From Pisolithus tinctorius (lineage: Eukaryota > Basidiomycota > Agaricomycetes > Boletales > Pisolithaceae), in NCBI GenBank assembly GCA_024663395.1, contig JANFAH010000018.1, positions 620,001 through 684,000 on the forward strand: 64,000 bases of DNA. Reading direction: 5' to 3'. The notes beneath the pieces were generated by a model. The model had not been told where the DNA came from, searched no databases, and worked only from the letters and a program-made list of their open reading frames with translations. Each line of letters opens with the position of its first letter. Position 1 is the first letter of the stretch. A program made the position numbers and the translations under genes. This document shows, piece after piece, positions 11,449-21,038 of the stretch.

Positions 11449-12330
11449 TTATGCCGGAGTAGCTACAGCATCCCTGGCTCCTTCCTTCTGGCCTCGAGCA
11501 TGCATCCTGCCTTTGTATGTTGACCTAGTCTTCCTCGTTACCCAAGTGGGTTCCCTATCGCCAACAAAGAGACGATAGTCTACCAGACTAGGGTGGCGAT
11601 GGCCATCTGCTATACTTATCCACATGTTTTTCTCTCACAACCATACTTGGACTCCGACATCCCCGTGGTGATGAACGTATAGGTCTCCGCTCTCCACATT
11701 CAGACACTGTGGGGGGTACTCCAAAGGGTATCGGTGAGTTGATATATAACGGCCCACCATGACGCGCATACCACGGAGCTTCTGTTCTTGGCGAGGCGGG
11801 ATACCGATTTCGGAGAGTGAGGCATAGCTAAAATCACAGTAGTTAGTTAGGGTTAACATCTAGTAGGGACAGAAATATACCTTTCAATTCTCTGACTCCC
11901 AGAGGCATCTGACAAGGATTTCGTCGCCGCAGTCTGCGAACTTTCGGTAGCATCAATCGCAGGATTGTTGGTCAGCGTCGTAGTAGCCTTCGCAATACTG
12001 GGTGCCGAGTTGCCATCATGAAGAGGAAAACTTTGTTGGTGGATGGGAACCTCCTGTGCAATGAAACATCTGCGTCAGCGGCCACCTCACGAAGTAATCA
12101 GAAATGACTGACATCCTCATCCAAATATTCATCGACAGTGACGATTAAATTAACCGGTAACGGCAGATATAAAGGAAACGATTGCTGATGAATCGGCATG
12201 ACCTATGCACCAGTTAGACCCTACTTGTGAGCGATTTGTGGCGGTACTCACATCTACTTCCACTCGTCTGTACGGGCAGTAAGGCACGTTGCTACTTCCA
12301 TGAATCTGTGCGTAACAAGGCGCCCTCATG
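11449..12330 (-). CDS. Unrecognised gene with a YVHHHGD / EPTWVTRKTRS module
   Basis: Several minus-strand exons can be pieced together. One is near 12,310-12,250. One, around 12,200-12,115, has MPIHQQSFPLYLPLP and VTVDEYLDED. One, at 12,055-11,880, has the related VPIHQQSFPL and a Ser/Thr-rich tail. One, from 11,828, has GMRVMVGRYISTHRYPLEYP and DLYVHHHGDVGVQVW. The same frame continues after a TGA (around 11,637) with IADGHRHPSL, VGDREPTWVTRKTRS and a stop near 11,449. The repeated PIHQQSFPL start of two exons suggests an internal exon duplication. The TGA may be a real nonsense codon or removed by splicing. Function unknown; possibly transposon cargo. Confidence 0.45.
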
Positions 12331-12943
12331 ACAGTCGTGAAGGATACGAGAATGTTAGGAGAAGAGAAGGTGATGGGAGACGAATGAATGAATCTTACTT
12401 AGGTCCATTGCTTATAACTGTAACTCGAAGATCAAAGGCAAGAAGCACAAAGCATAAGGTCGCGTGGGAAAAGTAATGTGGTACTTTCAGCCTGAATCCA
12501 GACTTTACCTCACCAATGGACCAGGGACAAACCAGTGAAACCGCGCAGATGCGGTACACTTTACAGTGCTCACTGGAAGGGCACAAGGGTCCTATCAATT
12601 CTGCTTCTTTCTCGGAGGATGGGAACTACCTGGTTAGTGGTGGTAAGGGTTTCGTTAACAATCGAAGGAAATCAATCCTCACCCGATCCAACTTACAGCT
12701 GATGATGGTCGGGTCATTGTATGGGATATACGCAATGGGACCGCTATTCGCAAACTGAGACCAAAGCAAGGGCCTGTGGTGGTAGTCAAGTGGTTGCGGG
12801 ACAACATCCGTCACGAAATGACTTACATTATCTTGGCCGGTGCAAATGGCATGCTGGTTGTGTGGAGGTTCAACAAGGCATCGGTAGGTTAGTTCTTTCA
12901 TTCTCTGCAACATACTGTTGAATAATACTCAGTTCCTATTCAA

Positions 12944-12948
12944 ATGGG
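12944..12948 (+). repeat. Target-site duplication ATGGG of the chromovirus
   Basis: ATGGG immediately precedes the TGTCAAG terminus at 12,949. The same five bases follow the CA terminus at 21,039-21,043. Removing one copy and the element restores the WD40 reading frame (FLFKW|VSMETV). Confidence 0.97.
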
Positions 12949-13662
12949 TGTCAAGTCCGGGCCTACTCCGACCAACTCCGACGCTATATAGGGTCTAGAG
13001 AGTGGTTCGGAAGCAAGTCCGACAGGGAAGAACAAAACTCCGACTAGCGGAGAGGTGGCAGGAACGAAGTCTGCCGAGACAGAGGCGGAGCAGAGTGAGG
13101 GCATTGGGTTTAGCTCGTGCGCTACCCCCTTGCACGATCTCAGCCCTCGTATTTCAGAGGGAGAGTATATACAGAGAGTCAGAGGTAAGTCCGACAGACA
13201 GAAGACGGAGTCAGGAGGAGTAGGAACTAAGTTGATATTCGTACTGAAGAACAGCGGAGTACAGTACATGCTTTTATACTGCTACGGAGGTACAGTAACT
13301 GGAATCGGAACTGACATACGGAGACTCATAAATTTTCAAGTAAAATTTCCTGGATGACGAATGAAGGGTAGACGGAGGACATACGAACGGGTAACACAGA
13401 ACATCTAGAAAAGGAAATAGTCCAGACACTGGACCATGCGGTGAGCGTGCTGTGGAGTACCTGACTGCGAAGGTAGTCACATGACCCCTCAGAGAACGGA
13501 CCGCTCGGTCCGGCAGGAGAGAGACACAAGTCCGACAACAGTCGGAGCGGAGATGGTTCGTAGATGATAGAAGGTGGGCGGAGTTGGTGCGGAGTGAGCG
13601 AATGACCAGCGGAAAAGGTTGCAGAGTGAGTAAAGACCTATGACGAACGCACGGTTATGACA
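12949..13662 (-). repeat. 3' LTR (element orientation)
   Basis: 714 bp, TGTCAAG...TTATGACA on the plus strand, same length as the other LTR with no indels between them. It carries the same TATAAAA box (minus strand) and the same ATATTCGTACT (13,235-13,245) as the 5' LTR. Confidence 0.96.
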
Positions 13663-13675
13663 GTGCCCCCCCCTT
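13663..13675 (-). other. Candidate polypurine tract
   Basis: Read on the minus strand, AAGGGGGGGGCAC directly abuts the TGTCATAACC start of the 3' LTR. This is the expected place and composition for a plus-strand primer. Confidence 0.5.
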
Positions 13676-13855
13676 AGGGCCTGAACCCCTGAAGGCCGTA
13701 TGTATGGAACGAGATCAACACGAGTTGATCATTTGAAATTACTTTGATGCCTCGAGGATAATGGCTTTAGCCGCAGCGGAGCTCCGTCGGAGTTTGAAGT
13801 ACCGTTTAAAAACACGTGTCAGGGTACTGAACCTTCATCCTTTTCTCCCACCACC

Positions 13856-15082
13856 ATGCCTTCCCAGCGCCAGAGCAACACCCCCCAGCCAACCCCCAGC
13901 CATGTCCGCGACTACTCTCAAGTCGCAGATGAAGAACTGGTCGTCCTCACCGATGACTCCACCGACACCGAGCGGGAGAAGTCTGCGGAGAAGGCACGCC
14001 GACAAGAGGAGACCAAGCAGAGAGAGAGAGAATGTGAAGTAGAGCGCAGGGCCAAGCGTGAGGAGGCCAAGAGGTGGAAGGCGGAGGAGGAGAGGTTGGA
14101 GGCGGATCGGAGGAAGAGAGTGGAGGAGGAAGAGGAGGCTCGAAGGAAGAAGGCGGCAGAGGAGGAGGCAGAAAGGCAGAGGCAAAGGGCCTCTGAAGAG
14201 AGGGCTCAGGCCAGGCAGGACGAGGCTGCACAAAGGTGAGTGGCGGAGTGCTGTGAGTCAGGCGGAACTGACTCGCAGTCTTATTTTCCTAGATTATGCG
14301 GCGCTGTGTATGATGTCAACACCGCCCAGAGGGTCCCTGGGACCTCTGTGGTGGTTACCACGACCAGGCGGCCCCCCTGTACTCGCTGTGTAGCGAGCTT
14401 GACAGCGGGGCAATGCGAGCCAGGGCAAGGCAAGACCAGGGCTTGCCTGCCCTGTCACAAGAAAAAGAAGGTATGTAGCTGGACGAGGGAGGACGTGGTG
14501 GCAGGGCCATCGCGGAAAAGAGTGGGAACAGGGAGTTCACATGGGGAGGAGAAGAAGAGACCGCGAGGGAAGGGGAAGGAGAGAGCGACGGAGATGGAAG
14601 AGGCGGATGACGAGCGGGAGGCGGGCAGAGAAGAAGACGAGCCCGCGACACCGCTTGAGGGTCCCTCAGGGGCGGGAGTGCACACGCGGTGGGCGGAGTG
14701 GGAGAGGGAGCGGCAGCTGCAGGCCATGGAGAAGCAGGCCGAAGCACACGAGACCGCTGCGCTGGCCTTTGAGAGGATGGCAGAGGCAGCAGAGCGGATG
14801 GCAGTGGCCGCGGAGCGGACAGCCGACGAGTGGGCGCTGTACCGCGCCTGGGCAGAGTGGGCGGAGATGAGGAGGAGGGAGGATGCGCGAGAAGCCAGGA
14901 TGGCCGAGCTCGAGCGCACAGGTGGAGGATGGAAGAGGCCTCAGTCGGAGGCAGCGGAAGACAAGAACGAAGAAGCGGATGAAGGTGCGGAGGGGGATAA
15001 CGAGGAAGAGGAAGACGTCGGAGGGGAGAAGGAAGGCAGAGAAGAACAGGAGGGTGGCGGAGAACAAGCGATGGAAGAGTAG
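13856..15082 (+). CDS. Antisense spliced gene inside the chromovirus: coiled-coil, Cys-rich zinc-finger-like protein, 389 aa
   Basis: The gene starts at an ATG in context CACCATGCC (13,856). Exon 1 is 13856-14235. A 57-bp intron (GTGAGT...TTTTCCTAG, 14236-14292) follows, then exon 2 at 14293-15082. The join restores AQR|LCGAVYDV, and 1170 nt give 389 codons plus stop. Residues about 45-125 are a long Glu/Arg/Lys coiled coil. Around residues 150-190 a Cys cluster reads C-x2-C, later C, then CLPCHKKKKVCSW, like the binuclear zinc cluster of fungal Zn2Cys6 regulators with altered spacing. An acidic coiled-coil region follows to the end. A T-rich tract follows the stop (15,094-15,127). It lies opposite to gag-pol between pol and the 3' LTR. 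Possible roles are DNA binding or element regulation; none is shown. Confidence 0.8.
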
Positions 15083-15278
15083 AGTAGTCTTGTTTTTCTT
15101 TTCTTTTTTTTTTTTTTTTTTTTTTTGTCTTTAGTTTGTATATTTTGTATTACTATGAGTTAGACCTTGTTTGTGACTCTGAGAAGTGAAACGGATAAGC
15201 GGAAAAAATTCTAAAGTACTTAAGACAGTTCGGTAAGAGGCGGAGTTGGCCCGCGGAGGAAGGTTATGTGGGCAGAGT

Positions 15279-18200
15279 TTATGGCGCAGGTTGGTATGGG
15301 CCAGGTTTGTGCGGATAGCATTCATGGAAAGCAGAAACTATGTCGGAAGCGTGATCTAGCTCAGTTGCAAGCAACCAAGAGGTTTCTTCGTCGGTGTTCT
15401 CGTAACCAGCCCAGCGGACCAGGTACAAGAGTTGACAGTGGTGGCGGCGGCGGTCCACCTTAGAGTCGAGTATCTCTGATACTTCGTACTCAAGGTCACC
15501 ATCGACATCCACTGGCGGAGGCGGAGGTTGTTGTCGGTTTGGGAAAGGGTTAGCCGCTGCGGCTTCCAGTTGTGAGACATGGAAGACCGGATGTACCGAG
15601 CGCATAGAGTCAGGGAGCTTAAGGGTGACAGAATGCGTACCTGGCCTGGCCAAGATGGTGAACGGACCTAAGTACTTTTCGGAGAGTTTCTCCGAAGGAC
15701 GAGTAGAGCGGAAGTACTTGGCTTTGACGTAGGCCTGTTCTCCGACCTTGAACCCAGGCAGAGGTATGCGTTTAGCATCTGCTGGACCCTGGTAGCGCTG
15801 TTGAGCGGCAGACATTTCAGAGCAGAGGAAGTCATGAAGGGCGGAGAGCTCGACGACGTAGTCGTGAGCCCTCGGAGAGGTGAAGTCTTGGTCAGGGACC
15901 ACAGACAAGTTTGGATGGTATCCCTTGTTAGCGAAGAAGGGAGAAACTCCAGTAGTCGCACTTGGTGTGTTGTTGAAAGCGAACTCCGCTAGAGGTAACA
16001 GCTCAGCCCAGTTGTCCTGTTGGTAGTTACAGTAGACACGAAGGTACTGCTCAAGGGTCTGGTTCGTTCGCTCGGTCTGGCCATCGCCTTCTGGGTGGTA
16101 ACCCGAAGTGAAGTGAAGACGCATATCAAGGGCCTTTCCTAGAGAGCGGAAGAAGTGTGAGACGAACTCAGGACCTCTGTCGGAGGTGACATTAGCTGGT
16201 ACTCCGTGCTTGGAGAAGACATGGGTAAGGAAGAGCTTAGCGAGTTCGGCGGAGGTGACGGAGTCGTGGGTGGGGATGAACACCGCTTGCTTTGAGAGGC
16301 GGTCCACTACCACGAGTATGGCGGAGTAGCCATCGGAGTTGGGGAGGTGTTCGATGAAGTCCATGGAGATGGAGTTCCAAGGTCTCTCTGGGACGGGGAG
16401 TTGCTTCAGTAGACCATAAGGGTGGTGATGCGGAGTTTTGCTCTGTCCACAGGCGGTGCAAGACCTGACATATTCTTTCACATCGGAGCGGAGGTTGGGC
16501 CACATGTAGTCCCTGCGGACGAGTTCTAGGGTGCGGTTTTGCCCGAAATGGCCTGCTAGAGGATGGTCATGCTTGAACCGAAGCACTCGAAGGCGGAGGT
16601 CATCAATGTCAGGGACAAAGATATGACTGTCAAGGCGGAGTAGACCGTCAGAGTCCAGGGACCACCGAGGCTTAGTCGGAGTTGGGAGATGGCTGGTGGA
16701 GACAGGATCGGAGGGTAGGGCGGAGATGATGTCGGAGTGCAAGCACTCGACATCGAAGACCATGGCAGCATGGAGCACAGGTGCCATGAGGGTGGTGGTA
16801 CGGAGGGACGACGCGAGTTGCTCCTGTGTAAACATAGGGCAGAGATTATGAGGATTTACCTGCGCATAGTCCCTATCCCCCCCTTTTGGGTAGACGTCCC
16901 AACGTCGCGTAAGTGTGTCGGGTTTGGCTCCTAAGCGGCCAGGTCAGAAGCAGATGGAAAGATTAAACTGCGAAAGGTACTCCGACCAGCGGGCCTGTCG
17001 ACGAGTGAGAACCTTAGAGGTGGAAAAGTACTCAAGGTTTTTGTGGTCCGTCACCACGTCGACAGGCAAGGCGGAGCCTTCTAAGTAATGCCGCCAATGG
17101 CAGAAGGCCTCGAAGATAGCCAACAGCTCCTTGTCATGGGTATCATAATTGAGTTCTGGTGCGGTCATGGTGCGGGAGTAGAAAGCGACTGGGCGGAGTT
17201 CACCATCAGAGCAGGTGATTGACAAAATGCCAGCAATGGCATAGTCGGAGGCGTCGGTTTCCACTGTAAGCGGAGTGTCAGGGACCCAATGAGTGAGAAT
17301 AGGAGCGGAGCTGAAGGCATCCTTCAGGCAGAGGAAAGCGGAGCGGCACTCCTCGGAAAAGTTCCAAGGAGCACCCTTTCACGTGAGGCGAGTGAGAGGA
17401 ACGATGATGTCGGAGTAGTTATTAATGAATCGTCTATAGAAATTTGCGAAACCAAGGAAAGACTGGATGTCTCGCACCTTCTGCAGCTCAGGCCAGTCGT
17501 GGACTGCCTGAACCTTCTCAGCGGACATGGTGAGACTGGAGGGAGAAAGAACATAACCGAGGTACTCGACAGAGTCGGAGTGAAACTCGCACTTCTCCGG
17601 CTTGGCATAAAGACCATGCTTTCGAAGGCAGCGGAGTACCTCTTTTACATGTTCGCGATGCGACTCCATGTCCTGCGAATAGATTAGGATGTCATCGAGG
17701 TATACCACAACGCAGACATCGAGCATGTCCGCAAAGATGCTATTAACAAAATGCTGGAAGGCCGCAGGCGCATTAGTCAGACCGAATGGCATTACCTGCC
17801 ACTCGTAAGAACCATAACGAGTGCGGAATGCTGTTTTCCATTCATCTCCGTCTGCGATGCGGACCAGATGATAGGCATGGCAGAGGTCGATCTTGGTGTA
17901 GACTTTAGTGCGGCTTGGAGAGTCGAGTAAGTCGGAGATGAGTGGCAGCGGATAGCGATCTTTTTTCGTGATTTTGTTGAGTCCTCGATAGTCTACGCAG
18001 AGGCGGAGTGAACCGTCCTTCTTCTTTACGAAGAGGACAGGGGCACCGTGAGCAGAGGTGGACTGCTTGATGAAACCGTAGCCAAGATGCTCGTCAATGA
18101 AGGTGCGGAGAGCTTCAAGCTCTGGCAGAGAAAGAGAGTAGATTGTACTGATGGGCGGAGTTGCTCCTTCCTCGAGGTCGATCTTGAGATCGAACGAGCG

Positions 18201-18997
18201 GTGTGGCAGAAGTTCAGTGGCCTTGTCTTTACTAAAGACATTGGCAAACTCGTGATACTCAGAAGGAACTGAGGAGAGGTCAGGAGGCGGAGATGAAGCG
18301 GAGGATGCACAAAGCTTCACATCATCAGCGGAGAGCTGTAAGCGGAACTGTCTGGAGCCAGGGAGAGCACAGGCTCTGACATACGCAGCAGCATTGATGA
18401 GTGAGACAAGCGGAGCGGAGCGCGGCGAGTCGGTCGGAGTTGCAGACGGAGCTGCAGACGGAGCGGAGGGTGTCGGATCCGGAGCGGAAGTCGCAGCGGA
18501 AGGTGACGAAGGTGCCTGGGGCGTCGGCATTCCCTGTAATGGTGGTTTGAACGATATACTGCCCAGTACCCAGTCAATCGACAGATTGAAGCAGGTGAGC
18601 CAGTTGTGTCCTAATACCAGCGAACATGAAGAATCCAACGGAGTAACATAAAATGAAGCAGAGTTGACATCGCTGGAAGGAAAGCGGAGGGAAAGATCTA
18701 CTTCTTGGGAAATGACAGCATTTGTACTACCATCGAACAAGCGGAGCGGAATTGGCGGAGAAACGGAGGAAACAGGAATGGCATATTTTTTAATTACAGA
18801 CGGGTCTATGAAGCAATGAGAAGAACCAGAATCGATCAACGCAGAAAAAGTATCGACAGAATAATCCGGAAGAGTTACAGACGGAAGTAAAGAATTGGGA
18901 CTAGAAAGAGCGGACGCGTTGAGTCGGATGTCCGGTTGCGCACAGTTGGGTTCAATGCTTCCTCCAGGCTGTGCGAGCTCCCTGGAGGAGTGGACTA
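15279..18997 (-). pseudogene. pol: pol polyprotein (protease, RT, RNase H, integrase, chromodomain) with two nonsense codons
   Basis: One continuous frame on the minus strand. The aspartic protease motif is [10 protein letters not shown] (about 18,839). RT has [13 protein letters not shown] and the catalytic YLDD (about 17,700). RNase H starts near 17,264 (TDASDYAIAG). Integrase from about 16,835 has an HHCC-like finger and SMDFIEHLP, TSDRGPEF. A C-terminal chromodomain (VSEILDSK, LYLVRWAGYENTDEETSW) ends at 15,279. Two in-frame TGA codons interrupt it: 17,379-17,381 (after PLTRLT) and just after SICF near 16,944-16,946. The neighbouring residues fit loss of Arg codons CGA at CpG sites. The frame is -1 relative to gag, and upstream codons are open back to the gag stop, so expression was presumably by frameshift. 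Confidence 0.93.
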
Positions 18998-20263
18998 ATT
19001 TTTTGACTCTGCCTTCTCCGCAGGCAGAGTAGGCGGAGTTTCAGCCGTAGCTGCACGGGCTTTGGCTGCGTGAGAGGTGGACTTGGGACAGTCCTTGGCG
19101 GAATGGCCAGCCTCACCACAGAAGAGGCAGAGGTTGTTCTTCATCCTGCGCTGACGTTCAGCAGAGGTGAGCTTGCCATCTTTACCCAGAAGGTGGGCAA
19201 TATCGGACTTGGGCGGATCCTTCTGTTTGCCCTTGCCCTTGGCGTCGGACTTCGGAGTGGAGGCGGAGGACGACAATTTAGTTTTGTTGTCAGAGTTGGA
19301 AGACTGCGACTTGTCGGAGGCGGACTTGGTAGTACATGAGATCTCCGCTTTGCGCTCCCAGTAGCATGCATCGATGGTCTGGGCGAGTTCGCAGAGTTGT
19401 GCAAGGGTAGAGGGCTTTCCGACGCAAGCGATCTCATCCTTGATGCGGTCTGGAAGTCCGCTATAGAAGCGGTGGCGGAGTGCACTGACACCGTAGTCCT
19501 TGACCTGCGAAGCCCAGCGATTGAACTCCACGACATATTTGGTAATTCGAGAACCGTCCTTCATGGTAAGGTTCTCGAGTTGTTGGATGGCATCCGCTAT
19601 GGCATCATGCGGACCGAAATTAGCTGTGAGCTCTTGTAAGAACTCATGATAGTCGTCCATCCAGAGCAGGCGGTCATAGTTGTCAGGGTTTAGCAAATCT
19701 GGCTCGAACCAAGCCAGGGCCATACCCTTAAGATAGGATTGAGCGAAGGTAACCTTTGCTCTGTCGGAGCGGAATGCGCGAGGGCGGTCTTGGAAGTTCA
19801 GCTCGCACTGGACGAGGAACTCGTGGAGTTTTTTAGGGTTGGAGCCGTCGAAGGTGTCAGGCTCATGGACTTTGGTTTTCGGAGCGGAGTCCCTAGTGCA
19901 CAAACTAGACCGCGCAAGCGCATGGACAGCTCTAGCAAGAGCTACGAGGGGATCCTCTGGCGGCTCAGCCGGGTCTTCGGGGATATCCCCGTCACCGCTG
20001 CCCCCGCCGTCGGGATCACCATCAGGATAGTCAGGGTCGGGATCAGGTCCATCATCTCGGTTACGAGGAGACGGAGTATGGAAGGCTGATGGGTGGAGGT
20101 CGGAGCGACCAGCTTGCGAAGCGCTTTTGCCTTCAGCGCGAGAGCGGCGTCGAGCGGAGAAGGATTGGAACTGTTCGACGACGGAAGGGAGTCGACGCGG
20201 ATTGGCTAGCGCTGCAGCGAGGTTCTCAGCGACCTCTCTTTGGGACTGAGCTTGAGTTCTCAT
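18995..20263 (-). CDS. gag: gag polyprotein, 422 aa
   Basis: Starts at ATG 20,263, about 60 bp from the LTR. The N-terminus is Ser/Asp/Pro-rich ([20 protein letters not shown]). The Ty3-type capsid core follows ([51 protein letters not shown]), then a Ser/Lys linker, and a CCHC zinc knuckle [14 protein letters not shown] near the C-terminus. It forms the virus-like particle and binds RNA. The frame is intact. It ends with TAG directly after a slippery heptamer. Confidence 0.95.
   Translation of the reverse strand: MRTQAQSQREVAENLAAALANPRRLPSVVEQFQSFSARRRSRAEGKSASQAGRSDLHPSAFHTPSPRNRDDGPDPDPDYPDGDPDGGGSGDGDIPEDPAEPPEDPLVALARAVHALARSSLCTRDSAPKTKVHEPDTFDGSNPKKLHEFLVQCELNFQDRPRAFRSDRAKVTFAQSYLKGMALAWFEPDLLNPDNYDRLLWMDDYHEFLQELTANFGPHDAIADAIQQLENLTMKDGSRITKYVVEFNRWASQVKDYGVSALRHRFYSGLPDRIKDEIACVGKPSTLAQLCELAQTIDACYWERKAEISCTTKSASDKSQSSNSDNKTKLSSSASTPKSDAKGKGKQKDPPKSDIAHLLGKDGKLTSAERQRRMKNNLCLFCGEAGHSAKDCPKSTSHAAKARAATAETPPTLPAEKAESKN
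18998..19004 (-). other. Candidate -1 ribosomal frameshift site A_AAA_AAT
   Basis: On the minus strand gag ends TCA AAA AAT TAG. A_AAA_AAT fits the X_XXY_YYZ rule, and a -1 slip enters the open pol frame (K L V H S ...). It is located immediately before the gag stop. I did not identify a downstream pseudoknot. Confidence 0.65.
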
Positions 20264-20311
20264 GATGGCGTAAGTTTTTTGGAAGACAGAAAAGGAGACC
20301 GTACAAGTGTG

Positions 20312-20322
20312 AGTACGAATAT
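20312..20322 (-). other. Predicted self-priming primer-binding site
   Basis: Two bases inside the 5' LTR, the element RNA reads AUAUUCGUACU. Its exact 11-nt complement AGUACGAAUAU lies within the LTR at 20,621-20,611, about 27 bases downstream of the TATA box, where a transcript should start. This matches the Tf1/sushi mode, in which the RNA 5' end folds back to prime reverse transcription. I see no tRNA-like TGG start at this position. Confidence 0.75.
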
Positions 20323-20324
20323 AC

Positions 20325-21038
20325 TGTCAAGTCCGGGCCTACTCCGACCAACTCCGACACTATATAGGGTCTAGAGAGTGGTTCAGAAGCAAGTCCGACA
20401 GGGAAGAACGAAACTCCGACTAGCGGAGAGGTGGCAGGAACGAAGTCCGCTGAGACAGAGGCGGAGCAGAGTGAGGGCGTCGGGTTTAGCTCGTGCGCTA
20501 CCCCCTTGCACAATCTCAGCCCTCGTATTTCAGAGGGAGAGTATATACAGAGAGTCGGAGGTAAGTCCGACAGACAGAAGACGGAGTCAGGAGGAGTAGG
20601 AACTAAGTTGATATTCGTACTGAAGAACAGCGGAGTACAGTACATGCTTTTATACTGCTACGGAGGTACAGTAACCGGAATCGGAACTGACATACGGAGA
20701 CTCATAAATTTTCAAGTAAAATTTCCTGGACGACAAATGAAGGGTAGACAGAGGACATACGAATGGGTAACACAGAACATCTAGAAAAGGAAATAGTCCA
20801 GATGCTGGACCATGCGGTGAGCACGCTGTGGAGTACCTGACTGCGAAGGTAGTCACATGACCCCTCAGAGAACGGACCGCTCGGTCCGGCAGGAGAGAGA
20901 CACAAGTCCGACAACAGTCGGAGCGGAGATGGTTCGTAGATGATAGAAGGTGGGCGGAGTTGGTGCGGAGTGAGCGAATGACCAGCGGAAAAGGTTGCGG
21001 AGTGAGTAAAGACCTATGATGAACGCACGGTTATGACA
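20325..21038 (-). repeat. 5' LTR (element orientation), containing promoter
   Basis: 714 bp. Read on the minus strand it contains TATAAAA (20,654-20,648). About 26 bases downstream begins AGTACGAATAT (20,621-20,611), which I take as the transcript 5' end because it pairs with the predicted primer-binding site just beyond the LTR. Confidence 0.96.
20648..20654 (-). promoter_or_regulatory. TATA box of the 5' LTR
   Basis: TATAAAA on the minus strand, with its 3' end 27 bases upstream of the predicted transcript start at 20,621. The same box is present in the other LTR. Confidence 0.65.

Larger units (their letters stand above)
12949..21038 (-). mobile_element. Full-length chromodomain Ty3/Gypsy retrotransposon (chromovirus), 8,090 bp
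   Basis: Two 714-bp LTRs beginning TG and ending CA flank an internal region. On the minus strand it holds gag and then pol in the order protease, reverse transcriptase, RNase H, integrase, chromodomain, which defines a Ty3/Gypsy chromovirus. A spliced gene lies on the opposite strand between pol and the 3' LTR. The element is complete in structure, but pol carries two nonsense codons. The LTRs differ at about 20 of 714 positions by my eye alignment. All differences are transitions at CpG sites, so ordinary LTR-age dating would mislead. Confidence 0.97.

Noticed and set aside
13835..15067. Long minus-strand frames opposite the antisense chromovirus gene
   Set aside because: They are low-complexity Leu/Pro/Ser shadows of the Glu/Arg-rich plus-strand frames; the plus strand has a start, intron and stop that fit.
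20300..20324. tRNA-primed PBS
   Set aside because: No TGG or other tRNA 3'-end complement next to the LTR; the self-priming match explains the site better.
20226..20645. Long minus-strand frame in the 5' LTR (also 12,940-13,269 in the other LTR)
   Set aside because: Position and identity are fixed by the LTRs; it covers the promoter and leader and has no known domain.
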